In this document: one piece after another, positions 1-10,810 of the stretch
How positions within the stretch are numbered: position 1 is the first letter of the stretch
Layout of the letters: each line of letters opens with the position of its first letter
NCBI GenBank assembly: GCA_900660155.1
Contig: CABFPE010000120.1
Location: forward strand, 1,312,185-1,376,184
DNA from: Hofstenia miamia
Taxonomy: Eukaryota > Xenacoelomorpha > Acoela > Hofsteniidae
DNA: 64,000 nt
Reading direction: 5' to 3'
Made by a program: the position numbers and the translations under genes
Notes under the pieces: generated by a model
Told to the model about the DNA's origin: nothing
Databases searched by the model: none
Seen by the model: the letters and a program-made list of their open reading frames with translations, nothing else

Positions 1-1964
1 GGTGAGCATAATTTCAATAATGTTTTTCTCAAAAACATAAATTTAATTAATAAAATATTGAAAAAGTCAACATAAGGAATGTAAATTGTATTAGAAATGT
101 TGTTGAAAATGTTTAAATTCTTTACAGCAGCAAGAAAAACTTTATATATATATATATAAATCGATTAGCAAAATAAATATAATGTAGACGTTTTGGTTCC
201 ATTTCTAAAGTCTTGTATATATTTAGAAATTTAAGGAAGCATGACTAAGTGATATGATAATGATGCTTTTATCAAATATTACAAGTTGTGTCAAGAAATG
301 CAAATGGGTATATGGGAATAGATGGACAGAAGATTGCAAGGCTTTTTAATAAAATGTAATTCCTTTATCCGGCTAAATTACTCTTTCCACCTCCTTCCTT
401 TATACCGAAATACAACAAAGAATGTATAAAATTTTGCAAAGTATAGAATTGAAAGCATAAATCTTTACCTAAAATAGGCTTTAAGAAAAATTAATAGAAT
501 ATCTCTTTGAAAGGATCGTTCAAAACAAAACAGATTATATCTGGCTGATTCGAAATATATCATAAACAAAACGAAACAATGCGCTATTGCCTTTATTCTA
601 GAAATTAATATTTACCTAATAATAGTCAGTCCATAGATGCGGTATTATGAAAGCCGCAAAAACTGTGAGGAATTTATATAATTTTATTGTTACACTTTTA
701 AGAAAAAGATTACAACATTTCAAAGAAAATATTTTATGAAATATTCAAAATATTGGTAGAACAATATTGAATTCTGAATTCATATCCACTTGTATTTCAC
801 GATGGCGATGTTTATGGAAATATATTTGAGTAAAAACATAAATTTTTGAATTCAACAATTTCAACTGATAAGCCTCTAGATCTCTAGAGAACGTAGGGAT
901 TAAATTTAAGAACCTTTCTGAAATACTCTAAAAATTGGGAAACAGGATGTCAATGAATTGCTAGTTTAGTTTTCCTAACCTGGTTTTCACTTTGATAATC
1001 ATTTAATATAAGGTCAAGATCTCAGTTAAGAATAACTAATGAGCAATGAGAAATTTAATATAATATAAAACCGTCTTACTTACCATTTCATCTGAATTTT
1101 ACACAGCTAAAGATAAAGTAAATGAGATACTTCTTGGAATAAAAAATAATAATTCATTAATTGTATTTATTTTGTTGAAAAGTTTTTACCATCTTATGGA
1201 GCTCAAGTAGTATTTGATTTGCAATAGTGCTGGTAAAATGTATTTAACATCAAATTTCTCGGAAAATTTTATCAAATCTTTGATGGCTTACTGAGAATAA
1301 TTGACTCCCGAACTAATAAAGACATCCAAATTCTGAAAAAATGCGGTATAGATAAGTGTATTTTTTCAATTGTGTTTTAAATTCACGCCTGGTTTTTCAG
1401 CGAGCCATGACCTCTGACGTTTGAATCTTCACCTCTCAAAATAATTCGGAAGACCTACAAAAAATGAAATCATTAGAAGTTCTGAAATTTAAAGAATTAT
1501 AAAGTTGGCATTTTTTAAAAACTATTGGGAAACATTTAAAGAATCTTTATACATGAATAATGTTTTCTGGAAGCGTTCTCAATTAAATATCAATCCATTC
1601 AACAACCAAATAGATGTATCAATAAAAAATATAATATTATTAAATTTCTTAATGTGCTTAAAAAATTAAAAATGGGAACGAAATAGTTGCTTAAGATTGA
1701 AGATGCTTCAAAAGTCTTAAATTTGATTGCCAAGAAAACAAATTGTGGTAAAATCTTGCAAATTTTTATATATGCATTTCAAGATTGGGAAAATGAATCG
1801 CATGCATAAATTACCATTACTATATTGATGATCTATTTTTGCATTAATTGATTTTATTTCTTGCTTGGGTTACTTAATAATTTTGAAAAAATTCATACAA
1901 CGTATAAATTTATTGATATGTACAGTGTCTAAGAGTTGTATTCATTAATAACAAATGTAGTTAC

Positions 1965-1966
<2 letters not shown>
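1..1966. other. AT-rich intergenic sequence, no gene seen
   Basis: Both strands are dense in stops in all frames. I see no splice-compatible exon, RNA gene or recognisable transposon motif, only a short (TA)n run near 145 and general AT-rich sequence. Confidence 0.6.

Positions 1967-1995
<29 letters not shown>
1967..1995. repeat. (AAT)n microsatellite, left border of SINE-like element
   Basis: An uninterrupted trinucleotide AAT/TAA run sits immediately before the GC-richer SINE-like body. A second AAT run sits at the other end of that body, so the element is embedded in or bounded by this microsatellite. Confidence 0.9.
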
Positions 1996-1996
<1 letters not shown>

Positions 1997-2622
1997 GGCC
2001 CTAGTGGCAAAGGTGTAAAAGGCTAGACTGGAACTGCTCGGACTCGGGTTCGAGCCCGACCCCCGACCCTACCTACAATGAAAGTGCAACGAAAAGTAAA
2101 GGCACTCAGTCCCCGGTAGGCCTTAAATGGTCAGAAGGCGCGAAGAATCTCCGGACAACAGGCGGACTCCACAATCGGGAGTGTGGACTCCTAAAGTGGC
2201 GGTATAGGATCCACACAGACCAATTAACAACGACACAACTGGACAGATGAGCAGAACAGGATAGCATTGGAGCAGATCAGATGAGAGGGGCTATAGGAAG
2301 AGAATGTTAGAAGAATGGAAAAAAGAAGAATGTAGAAAGCAAGGAGAAAGAGAAGATAGACAAGTACAGGAAGTTATCAGAGGAAATAGAAAGGCTGTGA
2401 AAGTTAAAGAAAGTTGAAGTAGCCCCGGTAGTTGTAGGAGCACTAGGGGCAGTAAGTGATACTTGGAGGAGTTGGGAGTACCAAAGTGGGGAGGAGGTTA
2501 GCACAGAAGGCAGCATTGTTAGGAACAGCTAGATTCCTGAGGAAAGCTCTTAGACTCCCTGGAAACTGATGAGTTCCCCAAGCTGAGAGGGATAACAGCA
2601 TAAAGCTGTGAGAAGAAATGAA
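1996..2622 (+). mobile_element. SINE-like element: pol III A/B-box head fused to a REL-LINE tail
   Basis: The body is much GC-richer than its surroundings and lies between two AAT arrays. Near its start are a good A box (TGGCAAAGGTG, 2005-2015) and a B box (GGTTCGAGCCC, 2047-2057) about 40 bp apart, as in tRNA-derived pol III promoters. The region does not fold as a proper tRNA: the T-loop is short and no matching acceptor stem is visible. From about 2320 the plus strand encodes a decayed C-terminal tail, with pieces such as EKEKIDKYR and VVVGALGAVSD. The same tail occurs in the restriction-endonuclease LINE pieces at 27960-28085 and 35230-35515. This fits a non-autonomous element using that LINE's machinery. 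A simpler alternative is a LINE copy with a large internal deletion. Confidence 0.6.
2005..2057 (+). promoter_or_regulatory. Internal pol III-type promoter (A and B boxes)
   Basis: TGGCAAAGGTG and GGTTCGAGCCC match the tRNA A-box and B-box consensus with normal spacing. Activity is inferred from the motifs only. Confidence 0.55.
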
Positions 2623-2665
2623 ATAATAATAATAATAATAATATTAATAATAATAATAATAATAA
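2622..2665. repeat. (AAT)n microsatellite shared by two converging retroelements
   Basis: An AAT run with one interruption. It ends the plus-strand SINE-like element. Read on the minus strand it is the (TTA)n tail of the adjoining LINE. Confidence 0.85.
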
Positions 2666-4322
2666 GAGTCATAGCAAATTTATTGCTTAAATGTATATAA
2701 AAACTATAAACTAACACATGACAAAAATATTTACAAAACTATTTAAATATGCATTATTAATTAAAGGGCAGTTTTAAAAATAATTTGACCATGCGTTGAA
2801 TTTATTATCTATGCCCAGTAATGTTTGCCTATTTAATAAAAATTATTTATTTTTTTCTTGAAGTGTTTATAGTTTTTCTCACATTTTACGTCAATACTTA
2901 AATCATTCCATAAGATTGAACATTTAAGAGAAAATGAATCTTGACGATTATTGATGCTAAAAGTGTTTTACTTCTTTTATTGATTTTGATGTAATTATTA
3001 AGAAAACTTGACGAACTTAATTCATGGATAAATTTGTGAATCATACATAAAGATTGATACTGAATAAAGAAATTCGGTGCCAAAATATTATATGATGATC
3101 TTAATTGCGTTATGGATTCATGTTTTGCAATATAATTAAGTGTTCTAAATGCCCAGTTAAACGTTTTTGCGATGTGAGATTTTGAAAAAGAAATGCACTG
3201 TAATTAAATTGACTTAAGACAAATGAATGAATTAGTTCTACATGCGATGATTTTCCTACATGGCGCAAATGGTACAAATATTTTATTCCACATGCCATCT
3301 TTTTTAATTTGTGGGAGAAGAAATTATCGAATTTTAAGTCATTGTCTATTAATACACTTAGATAGTTTACACATTTACTTTGACTAATTTCGTTATCACA
3401 AACATTAATTTAAAAATTTTCAGTAAGCTTTTGTTGTTGTTTAGACGAAAAGATGATAAATTGAGTTTTGTCAGAATTGATTTTTAGTTTATTACAATTG
3501 AAATATGTTACGAGGTTTCCAATATCTTTTGTCAAATGTTTAGTTGCCTCAAAGGATTTTTTGCTGTTCGTAATATACAAGTATCGTCTGCATATTGGTA
3601 AATAGTTCCATTTGTCAAGGATGTTGCAATATCATTTACGTATAATGCAAATAGAATGGGTCCTAATACAGTTCCTTGGGGCACACCAAGATTTGTAGTA
3701 GTATACTCTGAAAAAATATGGTCGATTTCAACTCGTTGTTTGCGATTGTTTAAGAAACTCATAATAAAAATTATTGCATTTAAATTGAAACCTTGTCGCC
3801 TTAACATTTGTTTTAAAATATCGAAATTCATTGAGTTAAATGCTTTACTTAAATCAAATAAAGCCACTGCTGTGAACAAATTTTGATTCAAATTTATTTT
3901 AATCTTTTCTGTGATTGATAAAATTGCGTCAGATGTACTGAATTTAGGTCGAAATCCAAACTGATTATTTGATAAAATTTTATTGTCATTAAAAAACTTG
4001 TACATTTGTGCAGTTAGAAGTTTTTCAAATGTTTTTAGTGGTTCTTCTTTTTTATATAACGGTGAAATATCAGGTTGCTTTAAAAGCACAGGAAAGTAAT
4101 TATTTATAATACTTTGGTTAAATGCTACAAGTAGGTATTCACGAAAAATATAAAAATATTTTTTAATTATCCAATACGGTAGGTTGCTGGATCCACAGGA
4201 TTTATTAGTATCTAGTTTATTTACTACACTTCTAAGATCATGATAGGAAATTAAGTTGAAATGAAGCTGTTCCCTTCGTATATCAGGTTGTTGAGATGAA
4301 AAGTTTCCATTTTCTTCGACCT
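2666..4322 (-). mobile_element. 5'-truncated, decayed CR1/Jockey-type LINE (reverse transcriptase and 3' end)
   Basis: The minus strand encodes the RT N-terminal region (NKSCGSSNLPYWIIK near 4200), then FGFRPKFSTSDAI, motif A (ALFDLSKAFNSM), motif B (LGVPQGTVLGPILFALYVND) and motif C (YQYADDT) between 4089 and 3532. The post-RT region follows to about 2898 with YLYHLRHVGK and QFNYSAFLFQN. The block that normally carries NYRPISLL is missing between LYKKEEPL and KTFEKLL, and the frame is lost after 3532. The 3' end has AATAAA followed by (TTA)n. No endonuclease domain is present. Pieces of what looks like the same family lie at 18.9-20.2 and 25.5-26.6 kb. Confidence 0.85.
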
Positions 4323-4739
4323 AGTTTAATTGATTTTCAAATGTTTATGAAACATAGAGATTCGCATCAATAGCTATTCAGTTTCAGTTCTTTATTCAAA
4401 AAAATCTCATCGCAGAATTCACTCAAGACAAGTTTGTTGTTGAACAAGGACCAGTTAAAACTCATTCGAAAAGATCACATTTCGAAAAAAAACGAACTAT
4501 TTGTACTATTAAGTCTTTTATAAGTAGTACATGTATAAATTCACATATGTAGGTACGGATCATGCCTAGAGAATGTTTTTTGAATTGCTATCCAGCACCT
4601 GATATTTGAAGAAATAGGTCTTTTTGTCTTTCACAAAGTAATGCGTTTATAAAATAAGCTTATAGCATGTTCTGTGACCAGAATTGGCGGCCATTTTGTA
4701 AAAATACCTCCAGTGGCGAATAAGCTCGATAAATTTTTC
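4323..4739. other. Intergenic, no gene seen
   Basis: Between two LINE remnants of opposite orientation. No coding pattern or RNA gene was recognised. Confidence 0.5.
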
Positions 4740-5690
4740 TGCCATATGCCAAAATAGAGTCCCCAAAGGGTCTATTACCGAATGCAATCGCGTCCAAAGG
4801 GGTCGTATATTTTTCTCTCTTCACCATGCTTTCCGCAATCCGTGAATAGTGAGCAAATCTTACTCGACATGATATCCGCCTTTTTGCAATCGCACTTAGA
4901 AGGCATTGACTTCATTTCAATCTACTGTTTGAACGATATCGATGATAAATTGAACTCTTTATATGAGGCATTGAACTCTGCTTCCCACATACAAAATTTG
5001 CAGATTTTCCAATGAACCAAAATGGCTTACAGGTATCTTGAAACATCTCGACTACAAAAACTATTACTAAAAATGAGACTATATAAACATCATTGTTTCA
5101 AGTTGAAAAACGATACCAAATTTGCTAAACTGAACTGGTTCAAGAAATGCCGCTCTAAAATGATATCTTGGTAAGTGGTTGATGAATTCAGTGGAAAGAT
5201 GAAGTCGAACAAACCTGAACAATTCTAAGATTGTTTCGAAAACACTGAAGATACTTAGTCGATTCATTTGCGGTCAATATGTTGGACTTTTTCCCACCTC
5301 TAGTGGAATCGTTAATGGATAATGATTGGTCATCTACCATCCTACCGCATGATGTGTATCAACTATTGACCAAATCGAAGGTTAAAGAATCACAGGATTT
5401 TTTCGAAATTTCTTCATTCCTACTGAAGAAAGCTGCTCTTTGGGTTGCAGATACCTTGTTTAAAATTTACAATATGTGCATAGAAAGAGCTGTTTCCCTA
5501 AAAGCAAGGATTCAACTGATTTTTCCTTTGGACCAGTATCAACAAAAAATAATTTTTTTAAAAATGATCTCTTCAATGCATTTGCAACTACTTCAAATTT
5601 GTATCTAAAACCCATTAATTTATCTGAGACAGTGCTCCTAAAGTATTCTTATAAACCCTCCATCATATAATGATCTGCTATTTAGCGTTT
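4740..5690 (+). mobile_element. Decayed LINE: end of endonuclease domain and start of reverse transcriptase
   Basis: The plus strand first encodes a stretch resembling the end of an APE-type endonuclease (PCFPQSVNSEQILLDMISAF, about 4830-4990). A linker (AYRYLETSRLQKLLLKMRLY) follows. Then comes the RT N-terminal region (HDVYQLLTKSKVKESQDF, LLKKAALWVADTLFKIYN, about 5350-5480) and a shifted continuation to 5670. The pattern is that of I/Jockey-type LINEs: K-S-x-D, then LLK, then a cysteine/isoleucine segment before the first RT motif. Several frame changes and stops separate the pieces. No catalytic YxDD motif is left. Confidence 0.65.
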
Positions 5691-6180
5691 GCATGATTAC
5701 ACACTGGTATAGTCTACTGACTATATGATAATTTTCTGGCTGAATCGTATGAACGGCACTCTGTATAAATCTCTATGATCATTCTCAAAGGCTCGCGCCA
5801 AAACAGCAAACAATTCGTGTTTTCACTTCTTTTAAAAACATTGCAGGTGAAAATTCAAAGGAACAAAGAGACTCTTTAGAGAAACTGCACTATCAGGAAT
5901 GTTCTTTGCATAAGGATAGTAAAGCTATGTCCATCAATCGTAGTAAACTAATTCAGAGTTTAATTGACCACAAGACCTGATCAGCAAACTTTGTTAAGTA
6001 GCCGACGATGATCTTGAATACCTGAACTCTCTCTTGAGTCTCCGAGAGACTTCAATTCAAGGGTTCAGCATAATAAAGGGGATGAATGAACGATTGGAGG
6101 TTGAAGGCAAAAGATCTCCAATAAATTGAGAGAACTTTTCATGAATATTAGTCGTTCGAATACTTTATGTTATTCTACAT
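5691..6180. other. Unassigned degraded sequence
   Basis: Slightly less AT-rich than its neighbourhood, with short stop-poor stretches on the plus strand (for example around 5835-5975). None matches a family I know. It may be a continuation of the preceding mobile element. Confidence 0.35.
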
Positions 6181-6181
6181 A

Positions 6182-6210
6182 GGGTTTGGGTTAGGGTTAG
6201 GGTTAGGGTT
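6182..6210 (+). repeat. Interstitial telomere-type repeat (TTAGGG)n
   Basis: A GGGTTT unit followed by about four GGGTTA units. This is the canonical non-arthropod metazoan telomere repeat inside a chromosome arm. It may be a double-strand-break repair scar or telomerase-mediated insertion. A CCCTAA array of opposite orientation lies near 32.4 kb. Confidence 0.9.
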
Positions 6211-6604
6211 GTATTATTTATCCCTAAGTGTGTTCAAATGGCTAAGATCATTCATCATGACTGTAAATGGGAGAAAATATTTTGGCCTAAACCAATTCAA
6301 GCCTGAAAATTCAATTAAGAAATTTTTTCCAAACTTAACCCTATATATTTTGAGTTCTTAATGTGTGACACAAATATGATCCGACTACAATTTCAAAACA
6401 TCCACAGGTTTTTGGTTCCCGGACATTATGTATAGACGTGCATATAAAGTATACTGAAAAGTAAAAATGTATACATCCAATCAAAAGTAAATGTTTTACA
6501 CTGAAATCTAAGAAATTTACCACAAACAATACGTAAATGTCCTGCAAGGGTGCATGCACAAAATGTATGTAACAAAATTATGACTTACATTCTTTGAAGC
6601 ATTT

Positions 6605-6707
6605 ACCTAACCCATTTATATAGGCTTTTATGTGTCTTTAGTATTTGACTCAACTCAACTTAACCCAAAAATATAGCAAGAAATATGGACCAACCAATGG
6701 GTTAGGT
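6605..6707. repeat. Short foldback with 12-bp inverted repeats
   Basis: ACCTAACCCATT at 6605-6616 is answered by AATGGGTTAGGT at 6696-6707, with about 79 bp between. No target duplication or coding content is evident. It may be a tiny MITE relic or chance. Confidence 0.45.
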
Positions 6708-7508
6708 TAGATAAACCTAATCAATTTATATCCCCGCTAAGCTGACTAACTATTCAATAATGAACAATATTTTTTATCAGATTTGAAAACGTCATTTTTG
6801 TGACAATCTCATGTAGGTAAAAATTAATGTATCATTCTTGTACAGGTGGAACAAAAAACAACCTGTTTTTTGTGGCTTCTTCAACATTAGAACGCTGTAG
6901 ATTCGAAATTACGTAAATAACACACATAGCACCTCCGTAAAAAAAGAATGTGTTACAAATACAATAATGCAATATTTTGTGATTTCATGAAATCGTTATA
7001 TATCTTTTACATTGTTTATAGTTACACAAATAAAAAACTAGGACGTTTAATAACAATATATGTATTATAAGTGACACCATATTTAAATATATTTTTACGC
7101 TTTGCGTCTTTGACAAAATATGTCTCATGTGTAGAATTTTGCATTGCAAATGGCGCATTCTCGCTGTAAATATTTGAATTTTACCATGAAGGCAACTACA
7201 TAAAACGTAATGAATTTCAAATTGGCTGCAAATGTTATAAAAATGACAGGCTTTCATATCATTTGAGAACATTATATTTGGATAATGCATATAAATACAA
7301 ATGGACTTCGAGTACTACAGCATGTCTGAAATGTTAAATCAAAAAATGAAGATTGCTAAAAGCGCATCATGTATACTAACAATCCAGTAAAATTACTTTT
7401 GTTGGGAATATTGGCGTCTAAATCTGGCAGAATGGTCTTACCAGCAAATTACCCAAAACAACTCCTTCATCAAAAAAAAATCTTTCTTTACACCTATTCA
7501 TCTTCTAA

Positions 7509-7563
<55 letters not shown>

Positions 7564-8168
7564 GATGTCTTTAGATGAAAGCAAATCACAAATTAGTCCT
7601 CATAAGTTCTTTCTAACTGACGAAATCAGAAGTTCCCACTTGTAATTTTCTCACCAATGCGCTGGAATAGTTTGTATCGAAAGTCAGTTTGTGTATACAC
7701 CAAATTTTGTTGTTGTTATGTAATGTTTATCGTATTTGAATACAATTTTGGACTATATTTCAACTGCATCAAAAAATATATTCCCTTTCCATCATTGTCA
7801 ATGAAATGTATATGGTTGAATGTATAGCAACTATAAATTTATCTTTTGCTCATCTAAGCAACTTACTCATGGACATTTTAATGTTCTGCTAAAGATCATG
7901 TGATGCTCTTCGATCAATCAAGTAAGCAATGTTTGCAACGATAACTTCAACATTGTTTTTGTAAAATATTTTGATCAAATTTACCATTACATACTTTATA
8001 TCTAATTGACATTTCTCTGATTTTTTCAAAAGTAGGCTGTTTTATAAAAAAATTCCGTCGCCTTTAAAGAATGAAATTTCTGCTAGTGTTGAAGTAGGAA
8101 ATATTATAATGCACCTAACCTGCTCCAAGAGGGCAATTCCGCTTTTAGATTATAATCGATTATCTTTG
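6708..8168. other. AT-rich intergenic sequence with one long (TA)n run
   Basis: Contains a (TA)n microsatellite at about 7511-7560. No gene or transposon protein was recognised on either strand. Confidence 0.55.
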
Positions 8169-8401
8169 GATTGCGCGAAGCAAGATAGAATCGGATCCAA
8201 TATTTTGAGATTCGATCCGGTCCGGATCCGAAGCTTCAAGTTCTGATTTCGATCCAATCCAAATTTTTAAAAAAAATTAATTTTTGATCCGAATTTAAAT
8301 TAGTATTCTAACAATAAATAAACATGGACTCAAATATATTTATGACTTTTCAAATACCAATTCAAAATTTTAGTGCTGCAACACTGTCAAAATGGACATA
8401 T

Positions 8402-8945
8402 ACAGGGTGTTCGTTAAGTGCCCCGGGATTTATTTGCATCAATGTTTTTAAATGAAAAGTAAGTCAGTATTCAAATGAGTGTTTTTCAAAGCTAATGTAC
8501 TAAAGTTTTATATTCTATAGCATTTGTTCAATATGACAACCATCTTTGTTGGACCACATCTGAAATCTGGAAATACAGCTTTCCACTGATATTTTAAACA
8601 TTTCGATATCAATTTCATTGCATGCCTTCCCTATGGAATCTGAGATCGCCAATGCTTTCATGTTTTTTCCATAAACTATATTCTTTATATGTCCCCAAGG
8701 AAAAAGTCCGGAGTTGCAAAATCGGGGCATTCTTGGAGCCCATGACACTCAATCCACTGTTCGGACAAACTTTCGTTGAAGAATTTTCTGGCATCTGTAT
8801 TCCAATGTGGTGGTGCGACATCTTGTTGGAAGAAAGCACGACTAAAGCAACGACGCCTCTGCAGTTCAGGAACAAAGAATGTCTTAAGCATTGCCAAATA
8901 ATCTGTTCCTTTCACGGTCTCGGTAGGAAAAAAGTAAGGTCCAAG
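8402..8945 (-). mobile_element. Mariner/IS630-like transposase remnant (C-terminal part)
   Basis: Minus-strand pieces in shifting frames read KGTDYLAMLKTFFVPEL, FFQQDVAPPHWNTDARKF, ATPDFFLGDI and ISVESCISRFQMW. They correspond to the Tc1/mariner pattern QQDGAPPH...SPDLTPLDFFLWG...E. The region carries the second catalytic aspartate and the C-terminal segment. The 3' terminal sequence starts ACAGGGTGTTCGTTAAGTG at 8403, the typical CAGGGTGT end of this group. At least two frame changes are present and the 5' half is missing at about 8945, so it cannot make an active enzyme. Confidence 0.75.
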
Positions 8946-9277
8946 TAGTTTAATGGATATAATATACCGGGAAGGGCAGGGATTGCAAAAATTGAGATGG
9001 AATTTTAAAAAACTTACTCAATATTGCATGCAAATAAACTCAATTGTAGTGAATCCTATATAACTTAAATACAATGTGTTGAAAAATCTCTGTTAAATTT
9101 GGAAGCGTTACAAAAGTATCAAATGCTCTTCTTGTACTACAATCTAATATAGTCAATTTTGGTCAAGCAAAAAAAAATTCAAGAAATGGCAACAATCATA
9201 AAATGGGCCTAACATGGCTATAATTTAAATGGGCCCAACCAGATTTCGTCTAAAGTCGATTGTCTGTCATTGTCCAC

Positions 9278-9572
9278 CCGGGGTTTTCGAGTCGTGTTCG
9301 ATTTACTCGGGCGAGTTCGAGTTTTTACGTTTCGAGTATTTTTTGAAAAAAATTCGATCGAGTTTTTCCTAATTCTGAGTTTTTTGGAGTAAAATATATA
9401 TTTTACGATAATTCTTAGTTTGTAGGCTCAAAAATAATTATTTGGATTGATAAAGAAATTTAAAATATGTCAATTTTTACGATATTTTCGAGTGGATTTT
9501 CGATCGGGTTTGAGTATTAAAGTTTTTTCTTCCAAGTTTTCCTAACATTCAGAGAACTCAAAAACACTGTGT
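9278..9572. mobile_element. Short hAT-like non-autonomous element, TTCGAG-rich
   Basis: The left end has repeated TTCGAGT/TCGAG words (GGGGTTTTCGAGTCGTG near 9280). The right end, read inverted, is CAGTGTTTTTGAGTTCTC, a typical hAT terminus. The middle is non-coding. No clear 8-bp target duplication was found, so the boundaries are approximate. Confidence 0.45.
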
Positions 9573-9762
9573 CAACCCATAAAAAGCAAATCTGTCTCTG
9601 TGACATTGATTATAAGTGAAAGTGATAATTGTTGACAAAACTCTAACAAATTCATTTCTTTATTTATGTTTAAGTTTTATAATAATCTAATTCCTAAAAT
9701 CGCATCAACTATAATCATAATAAATCTATAGACTTTTAAATATCTGAGTTTCTTAGGGCATT

Positions 9763-10300
9763 AATAACAATGGCAAACTAAAGAGCAAGCCAAAAATTTA
9801 TATTGCAAGACATTAGAAAAAAATTGTTGCAGAATGTACTAACATCGGTGATAGAAAAATTTATTTTTTCAAGCAAAAGTTGACATTGAAATATACATTT
9901 TGAATAATATTTTTCATTGAAATTTGATACTATTTGGATTAAAAAATTTAAATTATACAAAAGCAGCATTAAATTTATTAATACCATATTATTGCTATCC
10001 TGAAGATACGTCTCTATTCAAATTTTTGTATATGAGTGATTGTAATAACAATGGCAAACTAAAGAGCAAGCCAAAAATTTATATTGCAAGACATTAGAAA
10101 AATTTGTTACAGAATGTACTAACATCGGTGATAGAAAAATTTATTTTTTCAAGCAAAAGTTGACATTGAAATATACATTTTGAATAATATTTTTCATTGA
10201 AATTTGATACTATTTGGATTAAAAAATTTAAATTTTACAAAAGCTATGCTGAAGATACGTCTCTATACAAATTTCTGTATATGTGTGATTTTAATAATCA
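9763..10300. repeat. 281-bp tandem duplication, second copy with a deletion
   Basis: The unit starting AATAACAATGGCAAACTAAAG at 9763 recurs at 10044 with a few substitutions. An internal segment of roughly 40 bp (around 9965-10005) is lacking in the second copy. There is no N between the copies and they have diverged, so this looks like a genuine, fairly recent duplication. Confidence 0.85.
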
Positions 10301-10810
10301 CGAACATTCTAAAGACTAAGTTGATCTTCGCATTGCAATTTGCTTATAGTGCATTTTACATGCATTTTTTTATTGAAGAGCATCCCTAAAATATATATTA
10401 GCATCAGTAAATTTTGGGATTATTTACAACAACTAAGGTATTCCGCTTTCTTTTCTGTGTTTTTTCTTTGACATACATATTGGAGAGAATCTTGTTCAGA
10501 ATTCTGCTCTTCAATTTACAGGTTATACAAACACATATTCTTGATTGCTTTACCATTTTATCGTTATGTGATGGCTAACATCAATCACATTTTCAGATTC
10601 AAAATTTTCTTCGCTATCAGTTATTGGTACAATAAAATGAAATTTCAAAATTTCACTTAGATTATTAATACACTTAAAGTGGGATTCAATGTAAAAATGT
10701 CCGTAATGTATAAGATATGCAATATACATATTATTTAAAAAAATTTTCGATCCGAAATTTTTTCAAAGTGGAGATCCGATCCGAGATCCTATCCCATTCA
10801 ATCTCTCGCA

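Larger units (their letters stand above)
8169..10810. mobile_element. Possible hAT-like element of about 2.6 kb hosting other insertions
   Basis: Both edges carry clusters of the word GATCCG in mirror arrangement: ATTCGATCCGGTCCGGATC near 8205 and GATCCGATCCGAGATCC near 10775. The extreme ends (ATTGCGCGAAG and, inverted, TTTGCGAGAGA) resemble each other weakly. Such subterminal repeated words are what hAT transposases bind. A mariner-like relic (8402-8945), a TTCGAG-rich short element (about 9278-9572) and a tandem duplication (9763-10300) lie inside. No transposase was seen. The limits are inferred. Confidence 0.35.

Noticed and set aside
1996-2072. A tRNA gene at the head of the SINE-like element
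   Set aside because: A and B boxes are present, but the T-loop has the wrong length and no acceptor stem pairs, so it is tRNA-like only.
7369-7560. 63-codon plus-strand frame ending in repeated YI
   Set aside because: Its second half is translated (TA)n microsatellite and the first half has no homology.
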